This document shows positions 55,308-64,000 of a DNA stretch of 64,000 nt, in pieces (positions within the stretch are counted from its first letter, which is position 1; each line of letters opens with the position of its first letter). The stretch is from Syntrophomonas sp. DTU019 (GTDB taxonomy: Bacteria > Bacillota > Syntrophomonadia > Syntrophomonadales > Syntrophomonadaceae): the NCBI GenBank assembly GCA_913757435.1, contig CAJYDM010000001.1, positions 744,001-808,000 of the forward strand, written 5' to 3'. Both the position numbers and the translations under genes were made by a program. The notes beneath the pieces were generated by a model. It saw only the letters and a program-made list of their open reading frames with translations. It did not search any database and had not been told where the DNA came from.

Positions 55308-56204
55308 GTGAAAAAAAGGATTATTATAGGATTAATACTGGTGTTTCTGCTTATTCTGCTGATAATGGCAGTGCAGAGTGTGAGCCAGCCTCGAGCCGGT
55401 GCAAGCTTAAAAGGCGGTGACAAAATCGGGGTGATAGATGTTTCCGGGACCATTACCGGCACCAGCACCACCAGCCTCCTCACTGGCACCACCAACAGCG
55501 CCCGGGATATTATGGCTATTATTCGTCAAGCCGCTTCGCGCCCCGATATCAAAGCCGTAGTGTTGCGGGTGGATAGTCCGGGAGGGACTTCGGTAGCCTC
55601 GCAGGAAATTGGCATGGAACTGGATAAACTTCGGGCAACTGGCAAGCCGGTGGTTACCTCCATGGGAGATGTGTGCGCTTCGGGTGGCTATTGGATTGCT
55701 TGCAGCACCGATCATATTATGGCCAATCCGGCCACCTTGACCGGCAGCATTGGGGTTATAATGGAACTGCAGAATGTGCAGGGACTTTACGAAAAGATTG
55801 GGGTCCAATCGATTGTCATCAAGAGCGGTGAACACAAAGATATGGGATCTCCCTTCCGGGAACTCACCGCAGCCGAACAACAACTATTGCAGGGCATCGT
55901 GAACGATTCTTATCAGCAGTTTATCGATCAGGTGGTGAAAGGACGAGAGGGAAAAATAACCCGGGAACAGTTGCTGCCCCTGGCTGACGGGCGCATTTTT
56001 ACCGGAGCCCAAGCCAAAGAGCTGGGATTGGTGGATAGCCTGGGCGATTATTATGACGCAGTGGACCAGGCTAGGGTCATGGCCGGCATGTCAGGGGAGG
56101 CCCCCATCGAGGTGCTAAATCAGCAGGACATGTGGAAACGCTTGTTTACCAGCTTGGATTCTGTCCTGGGAGGTAATCAGCCTCAAGCCAGGTTATATTA
56201 TTAA
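55308..56204 (+). CDS. sppA: Signal peptide peptidase SppA
   Basis: A 298-residue membrane-anchored Ser/Lys protease that degrades leftover signal peptides. It has one N-terminal membrane helix (IIGLILVFLLILLIMAV), then SppA blocks DSPGGTS, the Ser-containing CASGGYWIA, and TGSIGVIM. The half-length form is typical of Gram-positive SppA. The GTG at 55308 follows AAGAGGAGGTCGACC. Confidence 0.94.
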   Translation: MKKRIIIGLILVFLLILLIMAVQSVSQPRAGASLKGGDKIGVIDVSGTITGTSTTSLLTGTTNSARDIMAIIRQAASRPDIKAVVLRVDSPGGTSVASQEIGMELDKLRATGKPVVTSMGDVCASGGYWIACSTDHIMANPATLTGSIGVIMELQNVQGLYEKIGVQSIVIKSGEHKDMGSPFRELTAAEQQLLQGIVNDSYQQFIDQVVKGREGKITREQLLPLADGRIFTGAQAKELGLVDSLGDYYDAVDQARVMAGMSGEAPIEVLNQQDMWKRLFTSLDSVLGGNQPQARLYY

Positions 56205-56219
56205 CTGGAGGATCTGGGT

Positions 56220-56804
56220 TTGACCTTATTGGATATCCTATACGGATTGATTTTTCAACCACAGGCAACCATGCGCGAATTGGCCCGTACCAAACCGCTA
56301 TTGGCAGCTTCGTTGGTGTTTGTGGCGGTTTACCTGGCTAATATGTTATTACAGCAGGCCAGCCGCTCTATCACTGAGACTGGTCTAGGACTCTTACCGG
56401 CATCCCTGGCTGGGCTTTTAGGAGCAGTGGGAGCGGCTGTGTCAGTAGCCATATGGTTTATTGTGGCGGGACTGTTTTCTCTGCTGGCGGAAATAATATA
56501 TGGGTATGGCAATGGCAAGGGGGTACTGACCTGTCTGGGATTTGCCGCTTTCCCCGGCATCTTCGGACCGGCCCTGTATTATGCGTCTATTCTGGTCAAT
56601 CTGGAGCCCCTGGGCATGGTGTTCTATGTCATCTCCATTTTGTGGGTTATTGGGTTGCAGGTGCTGGCCTTGCGCGAAGCTCTCACTCTGACTACCACAC
56701 AGGCAATTTTAGTATATTTGCTGCCTGTGGTCATGTTGCTGGGTATATTGGTCTTGCTGCTGGTCATGGGGGGGCTGGCCTTGTCTTCTTTGCCCCTGCC
56801 TTAG
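56220..56804 (+). CDS. Yip1-family membrane protein
   Basis: A 194-residue protein with about five membrane segments, in the pattern of the Yip1 domain (PF04893-type): FQPQATMRELARTKPLL at the start, then repeated Gly/Ala/Leu helices. Bacterial members have no firm function. The TTG at 56220 follows ACTGGAGGATCTGGG, close to the sppA stop. Confidence 0.82.
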   Translation: MTLLDILYGLIFQPQATMRELARTKPLLAASLVFVAVYLANMLLQQASRSITETGLGLLPASLAGLLGAVGAAVSVAIWFIVAGLFSLLAEIIYGYGNGKGVLTCLGFAAFPGIFGPALYYASILVNLEPLGMVFYVISILWVIGLQVLALREALTLTTTQAILVYLLPVVMLLGILVLLLVMGGLALSSLPLP

Positions 56805-56875
56805 CAGGATGTTTATAAACCTATGCAGAAATGTAAATATATGTGATATATTTGACGCGGGGGAGGAGTAATAAA

Positions 56876-57250
56876 ATGCGCCCTGAAATACTAATTGTAG
56901 ATGATCAGAAGGGTGTACGGCGCTTGTTGGAGGAATTGTTCAAAAAGGACAATTGGATTGTTCATACTGCCTCTGACGGCCTGGAGGCCGTAGATAAAAT
57001 CGAGCAGATTTCACCCCATATTATATTGATGGATATGAAGATGCCCAATATGAACGGCCTGGAGGCTTCACAGAAAATTCTCCAGAACCATCCCCAATTG
57101 ACCATCGTGATGATGACTGCCTATGGGGAGATGGACGTTATCAAGAAAGCCCTTGATGCCGGGGTCAAAAGGTGCATCACCAAACCGTTTGATATAATGA
57201 ACCTGCGCCAGGTGGTGCAGGAAATGGTAAGCGTTGATACGCTTCAATAA
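56876..57250 (+). CDS. spo0F: Spo0F-like single-domain response regulator
   Basis: A 124-residue receiver domain with no output domain. The acidic pair is D9/D10, the phosphoacceptor is D53 (LMDMKMPNMNG), and the late signalling residues are in MMTAYGE and ITKPFD. In Bacillus Spo0F passes phosphate through the sporulation phosphorelay, and its gene lies just upstream of fbaA, as here. Whether it feeds Spo0A in this organism is inference. The ATG at 56876 follows GGGGGAGGAGTAATAAA. Confidence 0.88.
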   Translation: MRPEILIVDDQKGVRRLLEELFKKDNWIVHTASDGLEAVDKIEQISPHIILMDMKMPNMNGLEASQKILQNHPQLTIVMMTAYGEMDVIKKALDAGVKRCITKPFDIMNLRQVVQEMVSVDTLQ

Positions 57251-57270
57251 AATTTGACGAGGTGATCGAT

Positions 57271-58125
57271 ATGCCGCTAGTAGGGGTTGACGCCCTGTTG
57301 GAGCAGGCTCAGAGGGAAGGCTATGCCGTAGGGGCCTTCAATGCCAACAATATGGAGATAGTTCAGGCCATCATTCAGGCTGCAGAATTAGAGCAGTCCC
57401 CGGTGATTATGCAGGCCAGCCAGGGCGCCATCAAATATGCCGGACTGGAGTTTATTACTGGCATGGTGAGAATTGCAGCGGAGAACAGCCCGGTCCCGGT
57501 AGCCCTGCACTTGGACCACGGCACTGATTTCGGCCAGGTGGTCAGGTGCATCCGCAGCGGGTTCACGTCAGTCATGTTCGACGGCTCCAAACTCAGCCTG
57601 GAAGACAACATCGCCACCACTCGCAAGATTCTGGAGATCGCCAACCCTATCGGGGTATCCGTGGAAGCCGAATTGGGAAAGATAGGGGGAACCGAGGATG
57701 ATGTCCATGTGAGTATGCGTGAAGCCTCTTTTACAGACCCTGAAGAAGCACGCTATTTCGTTGCCCAAACCGGCATCAAGAGTCTGGCCATAGCCATCGG
57801 CACAGCTCATGGACAATACAAGGGTGAACCCCGCCTCGATTTTGAACGCCTGGCCACTATTAAAAGCCTGGTCAACATCCCCATCGTCTTGCATGGATCT
57901 TCCGGGGTTCCGGATGAAGCGGTGCGTAAAGCCATATCGCTGGGGGTATGCAAGGTCAATATTGATACCAACATCAGAGAGGCTTTTGTGGGAGCGATGA
58001 GGAAAGTCATGCAGTCTAAACCAGATGAGATCGACCCGAGGCAGATTCTGGGACCGGCCCGGCAAGCCGCCGTTGAGATAATCCGCGACAAAATGCGGGT
58101 ATTCGGCAGCAGCGGCAGACTTTAG
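57271..58125 (+). CDS. fba: Class II fructose-bisphosphate aldolase
   Basis: A zinc-dependent enzyme splitting fructose-1,6-bisphosphate. It has 284 residues. Motifs include YAVGAFNANNMEIVQA, the zinc/active-site LHLDHGTDF, VEAELGKIGG, and LHGSSGVPDE. The start is ATG 57271 after GACGAGGTGATCG; the in-frame GTG at 57262 has no site and is a poor choice. It starts the block fba-tal-glpX. Confidence 0.96.
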   Translation: MPLVGVDALLEQAQREGYAVGAFNANNMEIVQAIIQAAELEQSPVIMQASQGAIKYAGLEFITGMVRIAAENSPVPVALHLDHGTDFGQVVRCIRSGFTSVMFDGSKLSLEDNIATTRKILEIANPIGVSVEAELGKIGGTEDDVHVSMREASFTDPEEARYFVAQTGIKSLAIAIGTAHGQYKGEPRLDFERLATIKSLVNIPIVLHGSSGVPDEAVRKAISLGVCKVNIDTNIREAFVGAMRKVMQSKPDEIDPRQILGPARQAAVEIIRDKMRVFGSSGRL

Positions 58126-58140
58126 AAAAAGGAGATAATA

Positions 58141-58782
58141 GTGCGCATCTTTATCGATTCAGCCAACATTGAAGAAATCCGGGAAATAAACGCTATGGGA
58201 TTCCTGGAAGGAGTAACTACCAACCCCACTCTGGTCGCCAAAGAAGGGCGCGATTACCATCAGGTGATCAAGGAAATCTGTGAACTGGTTGAGGGGCCTG
58301 TTAGCGCGGAAGTGATTTCTCTGGAATATCAGGGGATGATGAATGAAGCCCGCCAGTTGTCAGCTATTCACCCTAATGTAGTGATCAAGGTCCCCATAAC
58401 CGAAACCGGTCTGAGGGTCATATCCAGTCTGGCTAAAGACGGCATCAAAACCAATGCCACTTTAATATTTTCCAGCAACCAGGCGATATTGGCAGCCCGT
58501 GCCGGAGCTGCCTATGTGAGCCCCTTTATCGGCCGCATTGACGACATCAGCTATGATGGCGTGGCATTGCTGACGGATTTGATCGAGATCTTGGACCAAT
58601 ATCTGTTGGATACCGAAGTGATCGCGGCCAGCATAAGGCATCCGCTGCACGTTACCGCCGCCGCCCGAGCTGGCAGTCACATAGCCACGGTGCCTTTTAC
58701 GGTACTTAAACAGATTATCAAGCATCCTTTGACCGATGCAGGCATTGAGAAGTTTTTAAACGACTGGAGGCAGGTTTATTAA
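58141..58782 (+). CDS. Transaldolase-like / fructose-6-phosphate aldolase
   Basis: A 213-residue small transaldolase of the TalC/FsaA type. The N-terminus [15 protein letters not shown] and GVTTNPTL, and Schiff-base lysine K83 in [11 protein letters not shown], are characteristic. It would act in carbon exchange between sugar phosphates. The GTG at 58141 follows AAAAAGGAGATAATA. Confidence 0.94.
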   Translation: MRIFIDSANIEEIREINAMGFLEGVTTNPTLVAKEGRDYHQVIKEICELVEGPVSAEVISLEYQGMMNEARQLSAIHPNVVIKVPITETGLRVISSLAKDGIKTNATLIFSSNQAILAARAGAAYVSPFIGRIDDISYDGVALLTDLIEILDQYLLDTEVIAASIRHPLHVTAAARAGSHIATVPFTVLKQIIKHPLTDAGIEKFLNDWRQVY

Positions 58783-58807
58783 AACCTTGAAGTAGGGGGT
58801 ATTTACT

Positions 58808-59803
58808 GTGGAGAGGGAATTGGCGCTGGAGTTTGCCCGGGTCACTGAGGCCGCTGCCCTGGCTGCGTCTCGTTGGGTTGGCAAAGGTAATAAGGATGCT
58901 GCTGATGATGCAGCCGTAACTGCTATGCGAGTCATGTTCGATACGGTTGCTATTGACGGCATTGTTAAAATAGGCGAGGGGGAAATGGACGAAGCTCCCA
59001 TGCTGTACATAGGTGAGCGGGTAGGTATGGGGGTGCCTCCGGCAGTGGACATCGCGGTGGATCCACTGGAGGGGACCAATATCGTAGCCAAAGGAGGAGT
59101 AGGCGCGATAGCCGTGCTAGCCGCCGCCCCGCGTGGGTGTCTGCTGCACGCCCCGGACATGTATATGGATAAAATCGCTGTAGGCCCGGAATGCAAGGGC
59201 CGCGTACACCTGGATGCACCGGTCAAAGAAAACCTCAAAGAGGTGGCCCGGGCACTTCATAAGCTCATAAGTGAAGTAACCGTAGTCATTTTGGACCGCC
59301 CTCGCCATGACCACATTGTGGAAGAGGTGCGCCGTGCCGGGGCACGCATCCGGCTGATCACTGATGGTGATATCTCTCCGGCAGTAGCCGCCGCTTATGA
59401 TGACTCCGGAGTAGATATATTGATGGGCATAGGGGGAGCGCCTGAAGGGGTCATCAGTGCCGCTGCGCTCAAATGCCTGGGGGGCGATTTCCAGGCCCGC
59501 CTGTTTCCAGAAGGTCCAGAAGCGGACGAAGAGGTTCGACGCTGCGCTGAAATGGGCATCGACGATACCAGCAGACTGTTCACCATTGATGATCTGGTCA
59601 AGTCCGAGGATGTTATTTTTGTTGCTACCGGCATAACTGGCTCGTTTTTGCTCAAAGGCGTTCGTTACCATAAGCGGCGGGCGACCACCGACACTCTGGT
59701 CATGAGAAGTATGTCCGGAACCATTCGCCGCATAATTGCTGATCATCATCTTGATAAAAAGCCCTTATTCAGAGATAATCGTATTAAGCTCAGAATGGAC
59801 TGA
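58808..59803 (+). CDS. glpX: Class II fructose-1,6-bisphosphatase
   Basis: Hydrolyses fructose-1,6-bisphosphate in gluconeogenesis. The 331 residues show the metal site DPLEGTN (VAVDPLEGTNIVAKG), KIGEGEMDEAPMLYIGE and GIGGAPEGV. The GTG at 58808 follows GTAGGGGGTATTTACT. In Bacillus a murA copy lies between tal and glpX; it is absent here. Confidence 0.95.
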   Translation: MERELALEFARVTEAAALAASRWVGKGNKDAADDAAVTAMRVMFDTVAIDGIVKIGEGEMDEAPMLYIGERVGMGVPPAVDIAVDPLEGTNIVAKGGVGAIAVLAAAPRGCLLHAPDMYMDKIAVGPECKGRVHLDAPVKENLKEVARALHKLISEVTVVILDRPRHDHIVEEVRRAGARIRLITDGDISPAVAAAYDDSGVDILMGIGGAPEGVISAAALKCLGGDFQARLFPEGPEADEEVRRCAEMGIDDTSRLFTIDDLVKSEDVIFVATGITGSFLLKGVRYHKRRATTDTLVMRSMSGTIRRIIADHHLDKKPLFRDNRIKLRMD

Positions 59804-60070
59804 GCCCGTTGATTTTGCGTATTATTAGGATTAAACGATCCGAAAATATGAGATAATACCTGGCAGAGGCTTTTTACGGTGTTGTCTACCCCCTCCCAGT
59901 CAAACTGGCTGGGACATCAATCTGATGAAGCAACCCTCATAAATAAGCATGTCGGTCGTCCAACGGCAATAAACCGATCTGAACAACACTCTCCCGGTTA
60001 ATTCATTAACTATGACTTAATAGCGGCTGCACCGCTAAGTAAAAGACTAATATAACGAAAGGATGTTGGT
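59804..60070 (+). other. rho leader region
   Basis: A 267-base leader with no gene. It contains hairpins CCCAG/CTGGG near 59896-59915 and GCGGCTGCACCGC near 60022. It also contains CTTTTTACGGTGTTG (59870-59884), repeated exactly at 6641-6655. Rho often autoregulates through its leader; that role is inference. Confidence 0.35.
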
Positions 60071-61375
60071 ATGAAGGGAGGACAACGGGAAGACAAGGTA
60101 AATATCTCTGAACTGGAAAACAAGAATATGCTGGAGCTGTACCAGATCGCACGGGAACTGAATCTGGCCGGATATTCCAAGCTGCGCAAAAAAGAGCTGG
60201 TATTCGAGATCACTAAAGCCTTAACCCATTCCGATCAGCTCTTGCAAGCTCAGGGCATTCTGGAAATAATGCCGGATGGATACGGCTTTTTGAGGCCGTT
60301 CGGCTATCTGCCCAGCCAGGACGATATTTATGTTTCACCTTCCCAGATAAGAAAATTTGAATTACGGACTGGTGACCATGTTAATGGTCAGGTGCGTTCT
60401 CCTAAGGACAATGAGCGCTTTTTTGCTCTGCTCAAAGTAGAGGGTGTCAATGGTTTCCCTCCTGAAGACTCTATCAAAAGGATTCATTTCGACGCTCTAA
60501 CCCCCTTGTATCCCACGGAGAAAATACACCTGGAGACCAGCCAGCGTGAGTTGTCTACTCGCATCATCGATTTGATAGCTCCTATCGGCAAAGGGCAGCG
60601 GGGCCTGATCGTGGCGCCTCCCAAGGCAGGTAAGACCATTCTCTTGCAGAAGATCGCTCAGGGGATCAGCGAGAATCACCCCGATATCGTGTTGATCATT
60701 CTGCTGGTCGACGAGCGGCCTGAGGAAGTCACCGATATGCAGCGTTCCACCAAAGCCGAGGTGGTGGCCTCAACCTTCGATGAACCCCCAGAGAACCATG
60801 TTAAAGTAACCGATATGGTTCTGGAACGTGCCAAGCGGCTGGTGGAACACAAGAAAGATGTGGTCATTCTCATGGACAGCGTCACCAGGCTGGCTCGTGC
60901 TCATAACCTGGTGGTACCACCCAGCGGCCGTACTCTGTCCGGAGGAATTGATCCGGCTTCATTGGATAAGCCCAAACGCTTCTTCGGTGCGGCACGCAAC
61001 ATTGAGGAAGGGGGCAGCCTTACCATCTGCGCCACAGCCCTGGTAGAGACTGGCTCCCGGATGGACGAGGTAATTTTCGAGGAATTCAAAGGCCGCGGCA
61101 ATATGGAACTGGTCCTGGAAAGGAAGCTGGCCGAGCGGCGTATCTTCCCGGCCATCGATGTCAAACGCTCCGGCACCAGGAAAGAGGAACTGCTTTTAAG
61201 CGGCGAAGAGCTAGAACTCATGTGGAATCTGCGCAATATGTTCAGCGATTATAACCCGGTGGAAACCATGCAGATGATTCTGGATACCATGAAAAAGACC
61301 AAGAGTAATCAAGACCTGTTACGGGCAGCACCACTGGTATTCGGCAAAACTGATCATGCTCGTAAATCCTACTAG
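60071..61375 (+). CDS. rho: Transcription termination factor Rho
   Basis: RNA-dependent ATPase helicase that ends transcription. The 434 residues carry the Rho N-terminal domain, an RNA-binding OB-fold cold-shock-like domain (DGYGFLRP), and the RecA-type core with Walker [13 protein letters not shown] and [13 protein letters not shown]. The C-terminus is normal. The ATG at 60071 follows GAAAGGATGTTGGT. Confidence 0.97.
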   Translation: MKGGQREDKVNISELENKNMLELYQIARELNLAGYSKLRKKELVFEITKALTHSDQLLQAQGILEIMPDGYGFLRPFGYLPSQDDIYVSPSQIRKFELRTGDHVNGQVRSPKDNERFFALLKVEGVNGFPPEDSIKRIHFDALTPLYPTEKIHLETSQRELSTRIIDLIAPIGKGQRGLIVAPPKAGKTILLQKIAQGISENHPDIVLIILLVDERPEEVTDMQRSTKAEVVASTFDEPPENHVKVTDMVLERAKRLVEHKKDVVILMDSVTRLARAHNLVVPPSGRTLSGGIDPASLDKPKRFFGAARNIEEGGSLTICATALVETGSRMDEVIFEEFKGRGNMELVLERKLAERRIFPAIDVKRSGTRKEELLLSGEELELMWNLRNMFSDYNPVETMQMILDTMKKTKSNQDLLRAAPLVFGKTDHARKSY

Positions 61376-61491
61376 AAATAAGAATAATTCCCATCTGTGC
61401 TGCAGTTTCTCAAATATGGATGAATAAATGCCTTGGCTTATGTGGAGACTATGGTAGAAGTTGACTATTGGTCTCTAAAGCGAGGTGTACT

Positions 61492-62346
61492 ATGAGAAAC
61501 AAATGGATCAGCTCACTGCTGGTTGGCTGTATCCTTCTGGGTACTGTGGCGGGACCGGTCTCGGCTGCGCTATGCCCGGGAGATTTCTTGCCCTGGGTTT
61601 CTGCAGTGATAGAGGAACCGCAAAACCGGCTTGTCACCAGCAGGGAGTATGTGGTAAGAGAAGGCGATACCCTGTGGGGCTTGTCCAGGGAATACCATGT
61701 TGATCTGGAAACATTCCTGTTGATGAACAATCTGGACGAAGATACATTGCTGACTATAGGCAAAACCCTAAAAATACCAGTCTCGACCTGCACTGTCAAA
61801 AAGGGAGATACCATATTTTCACTGGCTGACAGGTATCAGGTCAGCGTGGAGGACTTGATGATGGCCAACCACAATATTGACCCGGAACAACTCGCGGTCG
61901 GTGAAGTGCTGATCATACCCGTCCGGGAAAATGAAACCGTGGCTATGGCCAATTCACCCTCACGAGGATTAATTCAAGCTGTAGTTTTGGGTTGGCCATT
62001 GGTCGGCAGAATCACTTCTGAATACGGGTGGAGAAAGTCGGGCTATCACCATGGGATCGATATCGCCAAAGAGATCGGCACCCCGATCAAAGCGGCAGAT
62101 GACGGTACGGTGGTCTTCAGCGGAACCAAGTCGGTTTATGGCAAAACCGTTGTGATTCGGCACAGCGATGGCAAGGAGACCCTATACGCTCATGCGCAGA
62201 GCATTCTGGTCAGCAAAAACCAGAAGGTGCGTAAGGGGCAGACCATCGCATTGGTTGGCGTTACGGGCAGAACCACCGGTCCTCACTTGCATTTTGAAGT
62301 TAAAATAAATGGCAAGACCATCGACCCTATGAAATACCTGCAGTAA
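61492..62346 (+). CDS. M23 peptidase with two LysM domains
   Basis: A 284-residue exported wall endopeptidase: signal peptide ending near GPVSAA, LysM domains near residues 43-90 (YVVREGDTLWGLSREYH) and 92-140 (TVKKGDTIFSLADRYQ), and a C-terminal M23 domain with HHGIDIA and HLHFEVKI zinc motifs. The start at ATG 61492 is chosen for the GCGAGGTGTACT site. A second M23 enzyme is encoded at 23369. Confidence 0.93.
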   Translation: MRNKWISSLLVGCILLGTVAGPVSAALCPGDFLPWVSAVIEEPQNRLVTSREYVVREGDTLWGLSREYHVDLETFLLMNNLDEDTLLTIGKTLKIPVSTCTVKKGDTIFSLADRYQVSVEDLMMANHNIDPEQLAVGEVLIIPVRENETVAMANSPSRGLIQAVVLGWPLVGRITSEYGWRKSGYHHGIDIAKEIGTPIKAADDGTVVFSGTKSVYGKTVVIRHSDGKETLYAHAQSILVSKNQKVRKGQTIALVGVTGRTTGPHLHFEVKINGKTIDPMKYLQ

Positions 62347-62351
62347 AAGAC

Positions 62352-62375
62352 GCCCCCATAAGGGGGCTTTTTTTA
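62352..62375 (+). terminator. Intrinsic terminator after the LysM/M23 gene
   Basis: GCCCCC and GGGGGC pair across ATAA, followed by seven Ts. Confidence 0.92.
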
Positions 62376-62435
62376 TGGGCAATTATAAGTTAGGCTATTA
62401 CTAGTCACAACCGCCAGAGAGGTATTAGTCAGTAT

Positions 62436-63692
62436 ATGTATTATATGATGTACAGCAATGAGAATGGGGAGTGGATGGAAAACCCACATTACACCATGTT
62501 GGGGAGGAGCGGCAACAGTTGGGTGATCCCGGAGCGCAGCGAAATGATGCTTCTGCCCAAAGGATCTTCATTGGTGACCATTCCCGGTTTTTTCCCGGTC
62601 GGCTTAGGCACTGACAATCAGGTTATTTGCCTTAATAGTGACCCCTATTCTCCGGGCAAGCGGGCTGATGTTGTGGCCGCTCTGCTTCCTCAGGGTTTTA
62701 CCCGCACACTGCTGCCGGCCTGCATTCCCCGTTCACAAGCGCAGCACGTTCCCCTGCTAGGATACACTGCAGTCGGCTTTAAGAGCGGCAAAGTATATGC
62801 GGCAGCGGTGCAGAACGACCGCCATCATTCCTGGCACCCGCGCTATTATAATACCGAAAAGCTCAGCAGCCGCATCTATCGCATGTTGAGGAGATTTCCC
62901 CGCAACCGCATCCTGAGGCAACTGGCCAAGTGTTCGCTGCAATATGGGTGTTTCACCGCCCAAAACCTTTTTTATCAGCGCTGGGAAGCGGGGATTCCTA
63001 CCACCCCGGTCTGCAATGCCGATTGTCTGGGGTGCATTTCTGAAAAGCACGGTGAAGTTGATTCTCCACAGCACCGCCTCGATTTTATACCCACTTCCGA
63101 GGAGATCGTAGAACTGGCCGTCGATCATCTGCAAAACGCTCCTCAGGCTATCATCAGTTTTGGGCAGGGGTGCGAGGGTGAGCCCTCTCTGAACGCTGCT
63201 CTGCTGGCTCCGGCCATCGGGGAAATCCGCTCCCGGACCGAAAAGGGCACGATCAATATAAACACTCACGGAGGCAATTATCAACAGCTCATCAAAATGT
63301 TTGCTGCTGGCCTGGATGCCATCAGGGTGACCTTATTCTCTGTGGTGGAAGAACATTATCAATTGTACCACCGCCCCAGCAACTACAACCTGAGCCAGGT
63401 GGGCAATACTGTCAAAGCCGCCCTGGACCGCAATATACAGGTTTCGCTAAATCTGCTGGTTCTGCCCGGGTTTACCGATCATCCCCGGCAAATTGAAGCT
63501 TTGTTGAACTTTGTGAGGGAAAATCCTCTGCATATGATACAATTGCGCAATCTCAACATTGACCCCGCAGTGATCGATCGCAACCTGGGGTTCGAAAGCG
63601 GGGCTGTGGGCATTACCACCATGTTAGGAATTCTGCAAAAAGAAGCCCCACAGGTAAAACTAGGTTCATATACCCATGGAGTTAAAAGATAA
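62436..63692 (+). CDS. Radical SAM protein of unknown function
   Basis: A 418-residue radical SAM enzyme. The cluster motif is C193-x3-C197-x2-C200 (CNADCLGC), unusually far from the N-terminus because of a 190-residue N-terminal domain. Later motifs GQGCEGEP and NLLVLPGFTDHP fit the TIM barrel. The reaction is unknown. ATG 62436 follows AGAGAGGTATTAGTCAGT; a later ATG (62475) has a too-close site. Confidence 0.85.
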   Translation: MYYMMYSNENGEWMENPHYTMLGRSGNSWVIPERSEMMLLPKGSSLVTIPGFFPVGLGTDNQVICLNSDPYSPGKRADVVAALLPQGFTRTLLPACIPRSQAQHVPLLGYTAVGFKSGKVYAAAVQNDRHHSWHPRYYNTEKLSSRIYRMLRRFPRNRILRQLAKCSLQYGCFTAQNLFYQRWEAGIPTTPVCNADCLGCISEKHGEVDSPQHRLDFIPTSEEIVELAVDHLQNAPQAIISFGQGCEGEPSLNAALLAPAIGEIRSRTEKGTININTHGGNYQQLIKMFAAGLDAIRVTLFSVVEEHYQLYHRPSNYNLSQVGNTVKAALDRNIQVSLNLLVLPGFTDHPRQIEALLNFVRENPLHMIQLRNLNIDPAVIDRNLGFESGAVGITTMLGILQKEAPQVKLGSYTHGVKR

Positions 63693-63716
63693 TGTCACGA
63701 AAGCGAGGTACATCCA

Positions 63717-64000
63717 GTGAGCATCCCCGGGCCGTATAAAAGTAAACAAGTGGGAGAGTTGCCTCCAGGTTCAAAGTTCTGGGGCAAGTTCCTGGTTAGT
63801 GAGAAGAACCAACGCAAGACCCGCAACGGCGGGGAATTAATTAATCTGCGCCTGGCTGACCAGACCGGATTTCTGGAGGTGGTGGTGTGGGACAATTGCC
63901 AGCTGCAAGGGGAGTTGCGCAAAGGGGTTGTGATCGGCATGCAAGCCGACACCAGCCTATATAACAACCGTCAGCAGATCACCGCCAGGCGCATCCGGAT
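63717..64000 (+). CDS. YhaM-like 3'-5' exoribonuclease, 3' truncated by window end
   Basis: Only the first 94 codons are present. They encode an OB-fold nucleic-acid-binding domain (KFWGKFLVSEKNQRKTRNGG, LRLADQTG, VVVWDNC) typical of the N-terminus of YhaM-family nucleases, whose HD catalytic domain would follow beyond the window. The start is GTG 63717 after AAGCGAGGTACATCCA. Confidence 0.75.
   Translation, partial: MSIPGPYKSKQVGELPPGSKFWGKFLVSEKNQRKTRNGGELINLRLADQTGFLEVVVWDNCQLQGELRKGVVIGMQADTSLYNNRQQITARRIR

Overview
The window looks like chromosomal DNA from a Gram-positive, endospore-forming anaerobe of the Clostridia. A Syntrophomonas-like bacterium is my best guess, inferred from gene content and remembered protein resemblance, not from a search. 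Supporting signs are a SCIFF peptide with its radical SAM maturase, a sporulation-type Lon protease, a Spo0F-like regulator, SLH surface-layer modules, strong AGGAGG ribosome sites, frequent GTG/TTG starts, and a 4-hydroxybutyrate utilisation cluster behind a sigma-54 promoter. Nearly all genes are on the + strand.

Layout. 1-4800: DUF2232 protein, rplI, a Lon-family protease, purA and tRNA-Val, which resembles the gene order near the origin in Bacillus. 4800-7000: a small membrane protein, a degenerate second copy of the 3' half of tRNA-Val with its terminator, a PHP hydrolase, tRNA-Asp and tRNA-Gly. 7142-10078: a three-gene transposon (zinc-ribbon protein, DDE transposase, AAA+ ATPase) with imperfect inverted repeats. 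10364-21107: a sigma-54 activator with CBS and PAS domains, then a -24/-12 promoter and a seven-gene catabolic cluster (SDR, MFS transporter, cyclase-family hydrolase, CoA-transferase, acyl-CoA dehydrogenase, MaoC hydratase, 4-hydroxybutyryl-CoA dehydratase). The CoA-transferase and acyl-CoA dehydrogenase carry single-base frameshifts. 21148-23293: a Cys-rich small protein, SCIFF and its maturase.

23369-37187: cell-wall and housekeeping genes (LysM/G5/M23 peptidase, trxB, a gluzincin-like protein, murA, htrA, rlmH, an unusual soluble chemoreceptor with an N-terminal Rossmann domain, msrA, an RDD protein, a lipoprotein, a YycJ-like hydrolase, a thioesterase, a cyclophilin and an HD-GYP protein). 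37308-48226: a surface operon with a 2067-residue IPT/TIG protein, a secreted beta-rich protein, a three-SLH protein and an M1 metallopeptidase. 48713-62346: a second Bacillus-like block (argS, short rpoE, MBL hydrolase, pyrG, femX-like, alr, sppA, Yip1, spo0F-like, fba, transaldolase-like, glpX, rho, M23 peptidase). The right edge has a radical SAM protein and the start of a YhaM-like nuclease.

How the genes fit together (inference): the catabolic cluster would import 4-hydroxybutyrate or a precursor, activate it to the CoA ester, convert it to crotonyl-CoA and feed beta-oxidation, under control of the adjacent activator. The most unusual items are the Rossmann-chemoreceptor fusion, the zinc-ribbon/transposase/ATPase transposon, the sigma-54 catabolic cluster with its clustered frameshifts, and the surface operon in which the SLH anchor is encoded apart from the giant protein.
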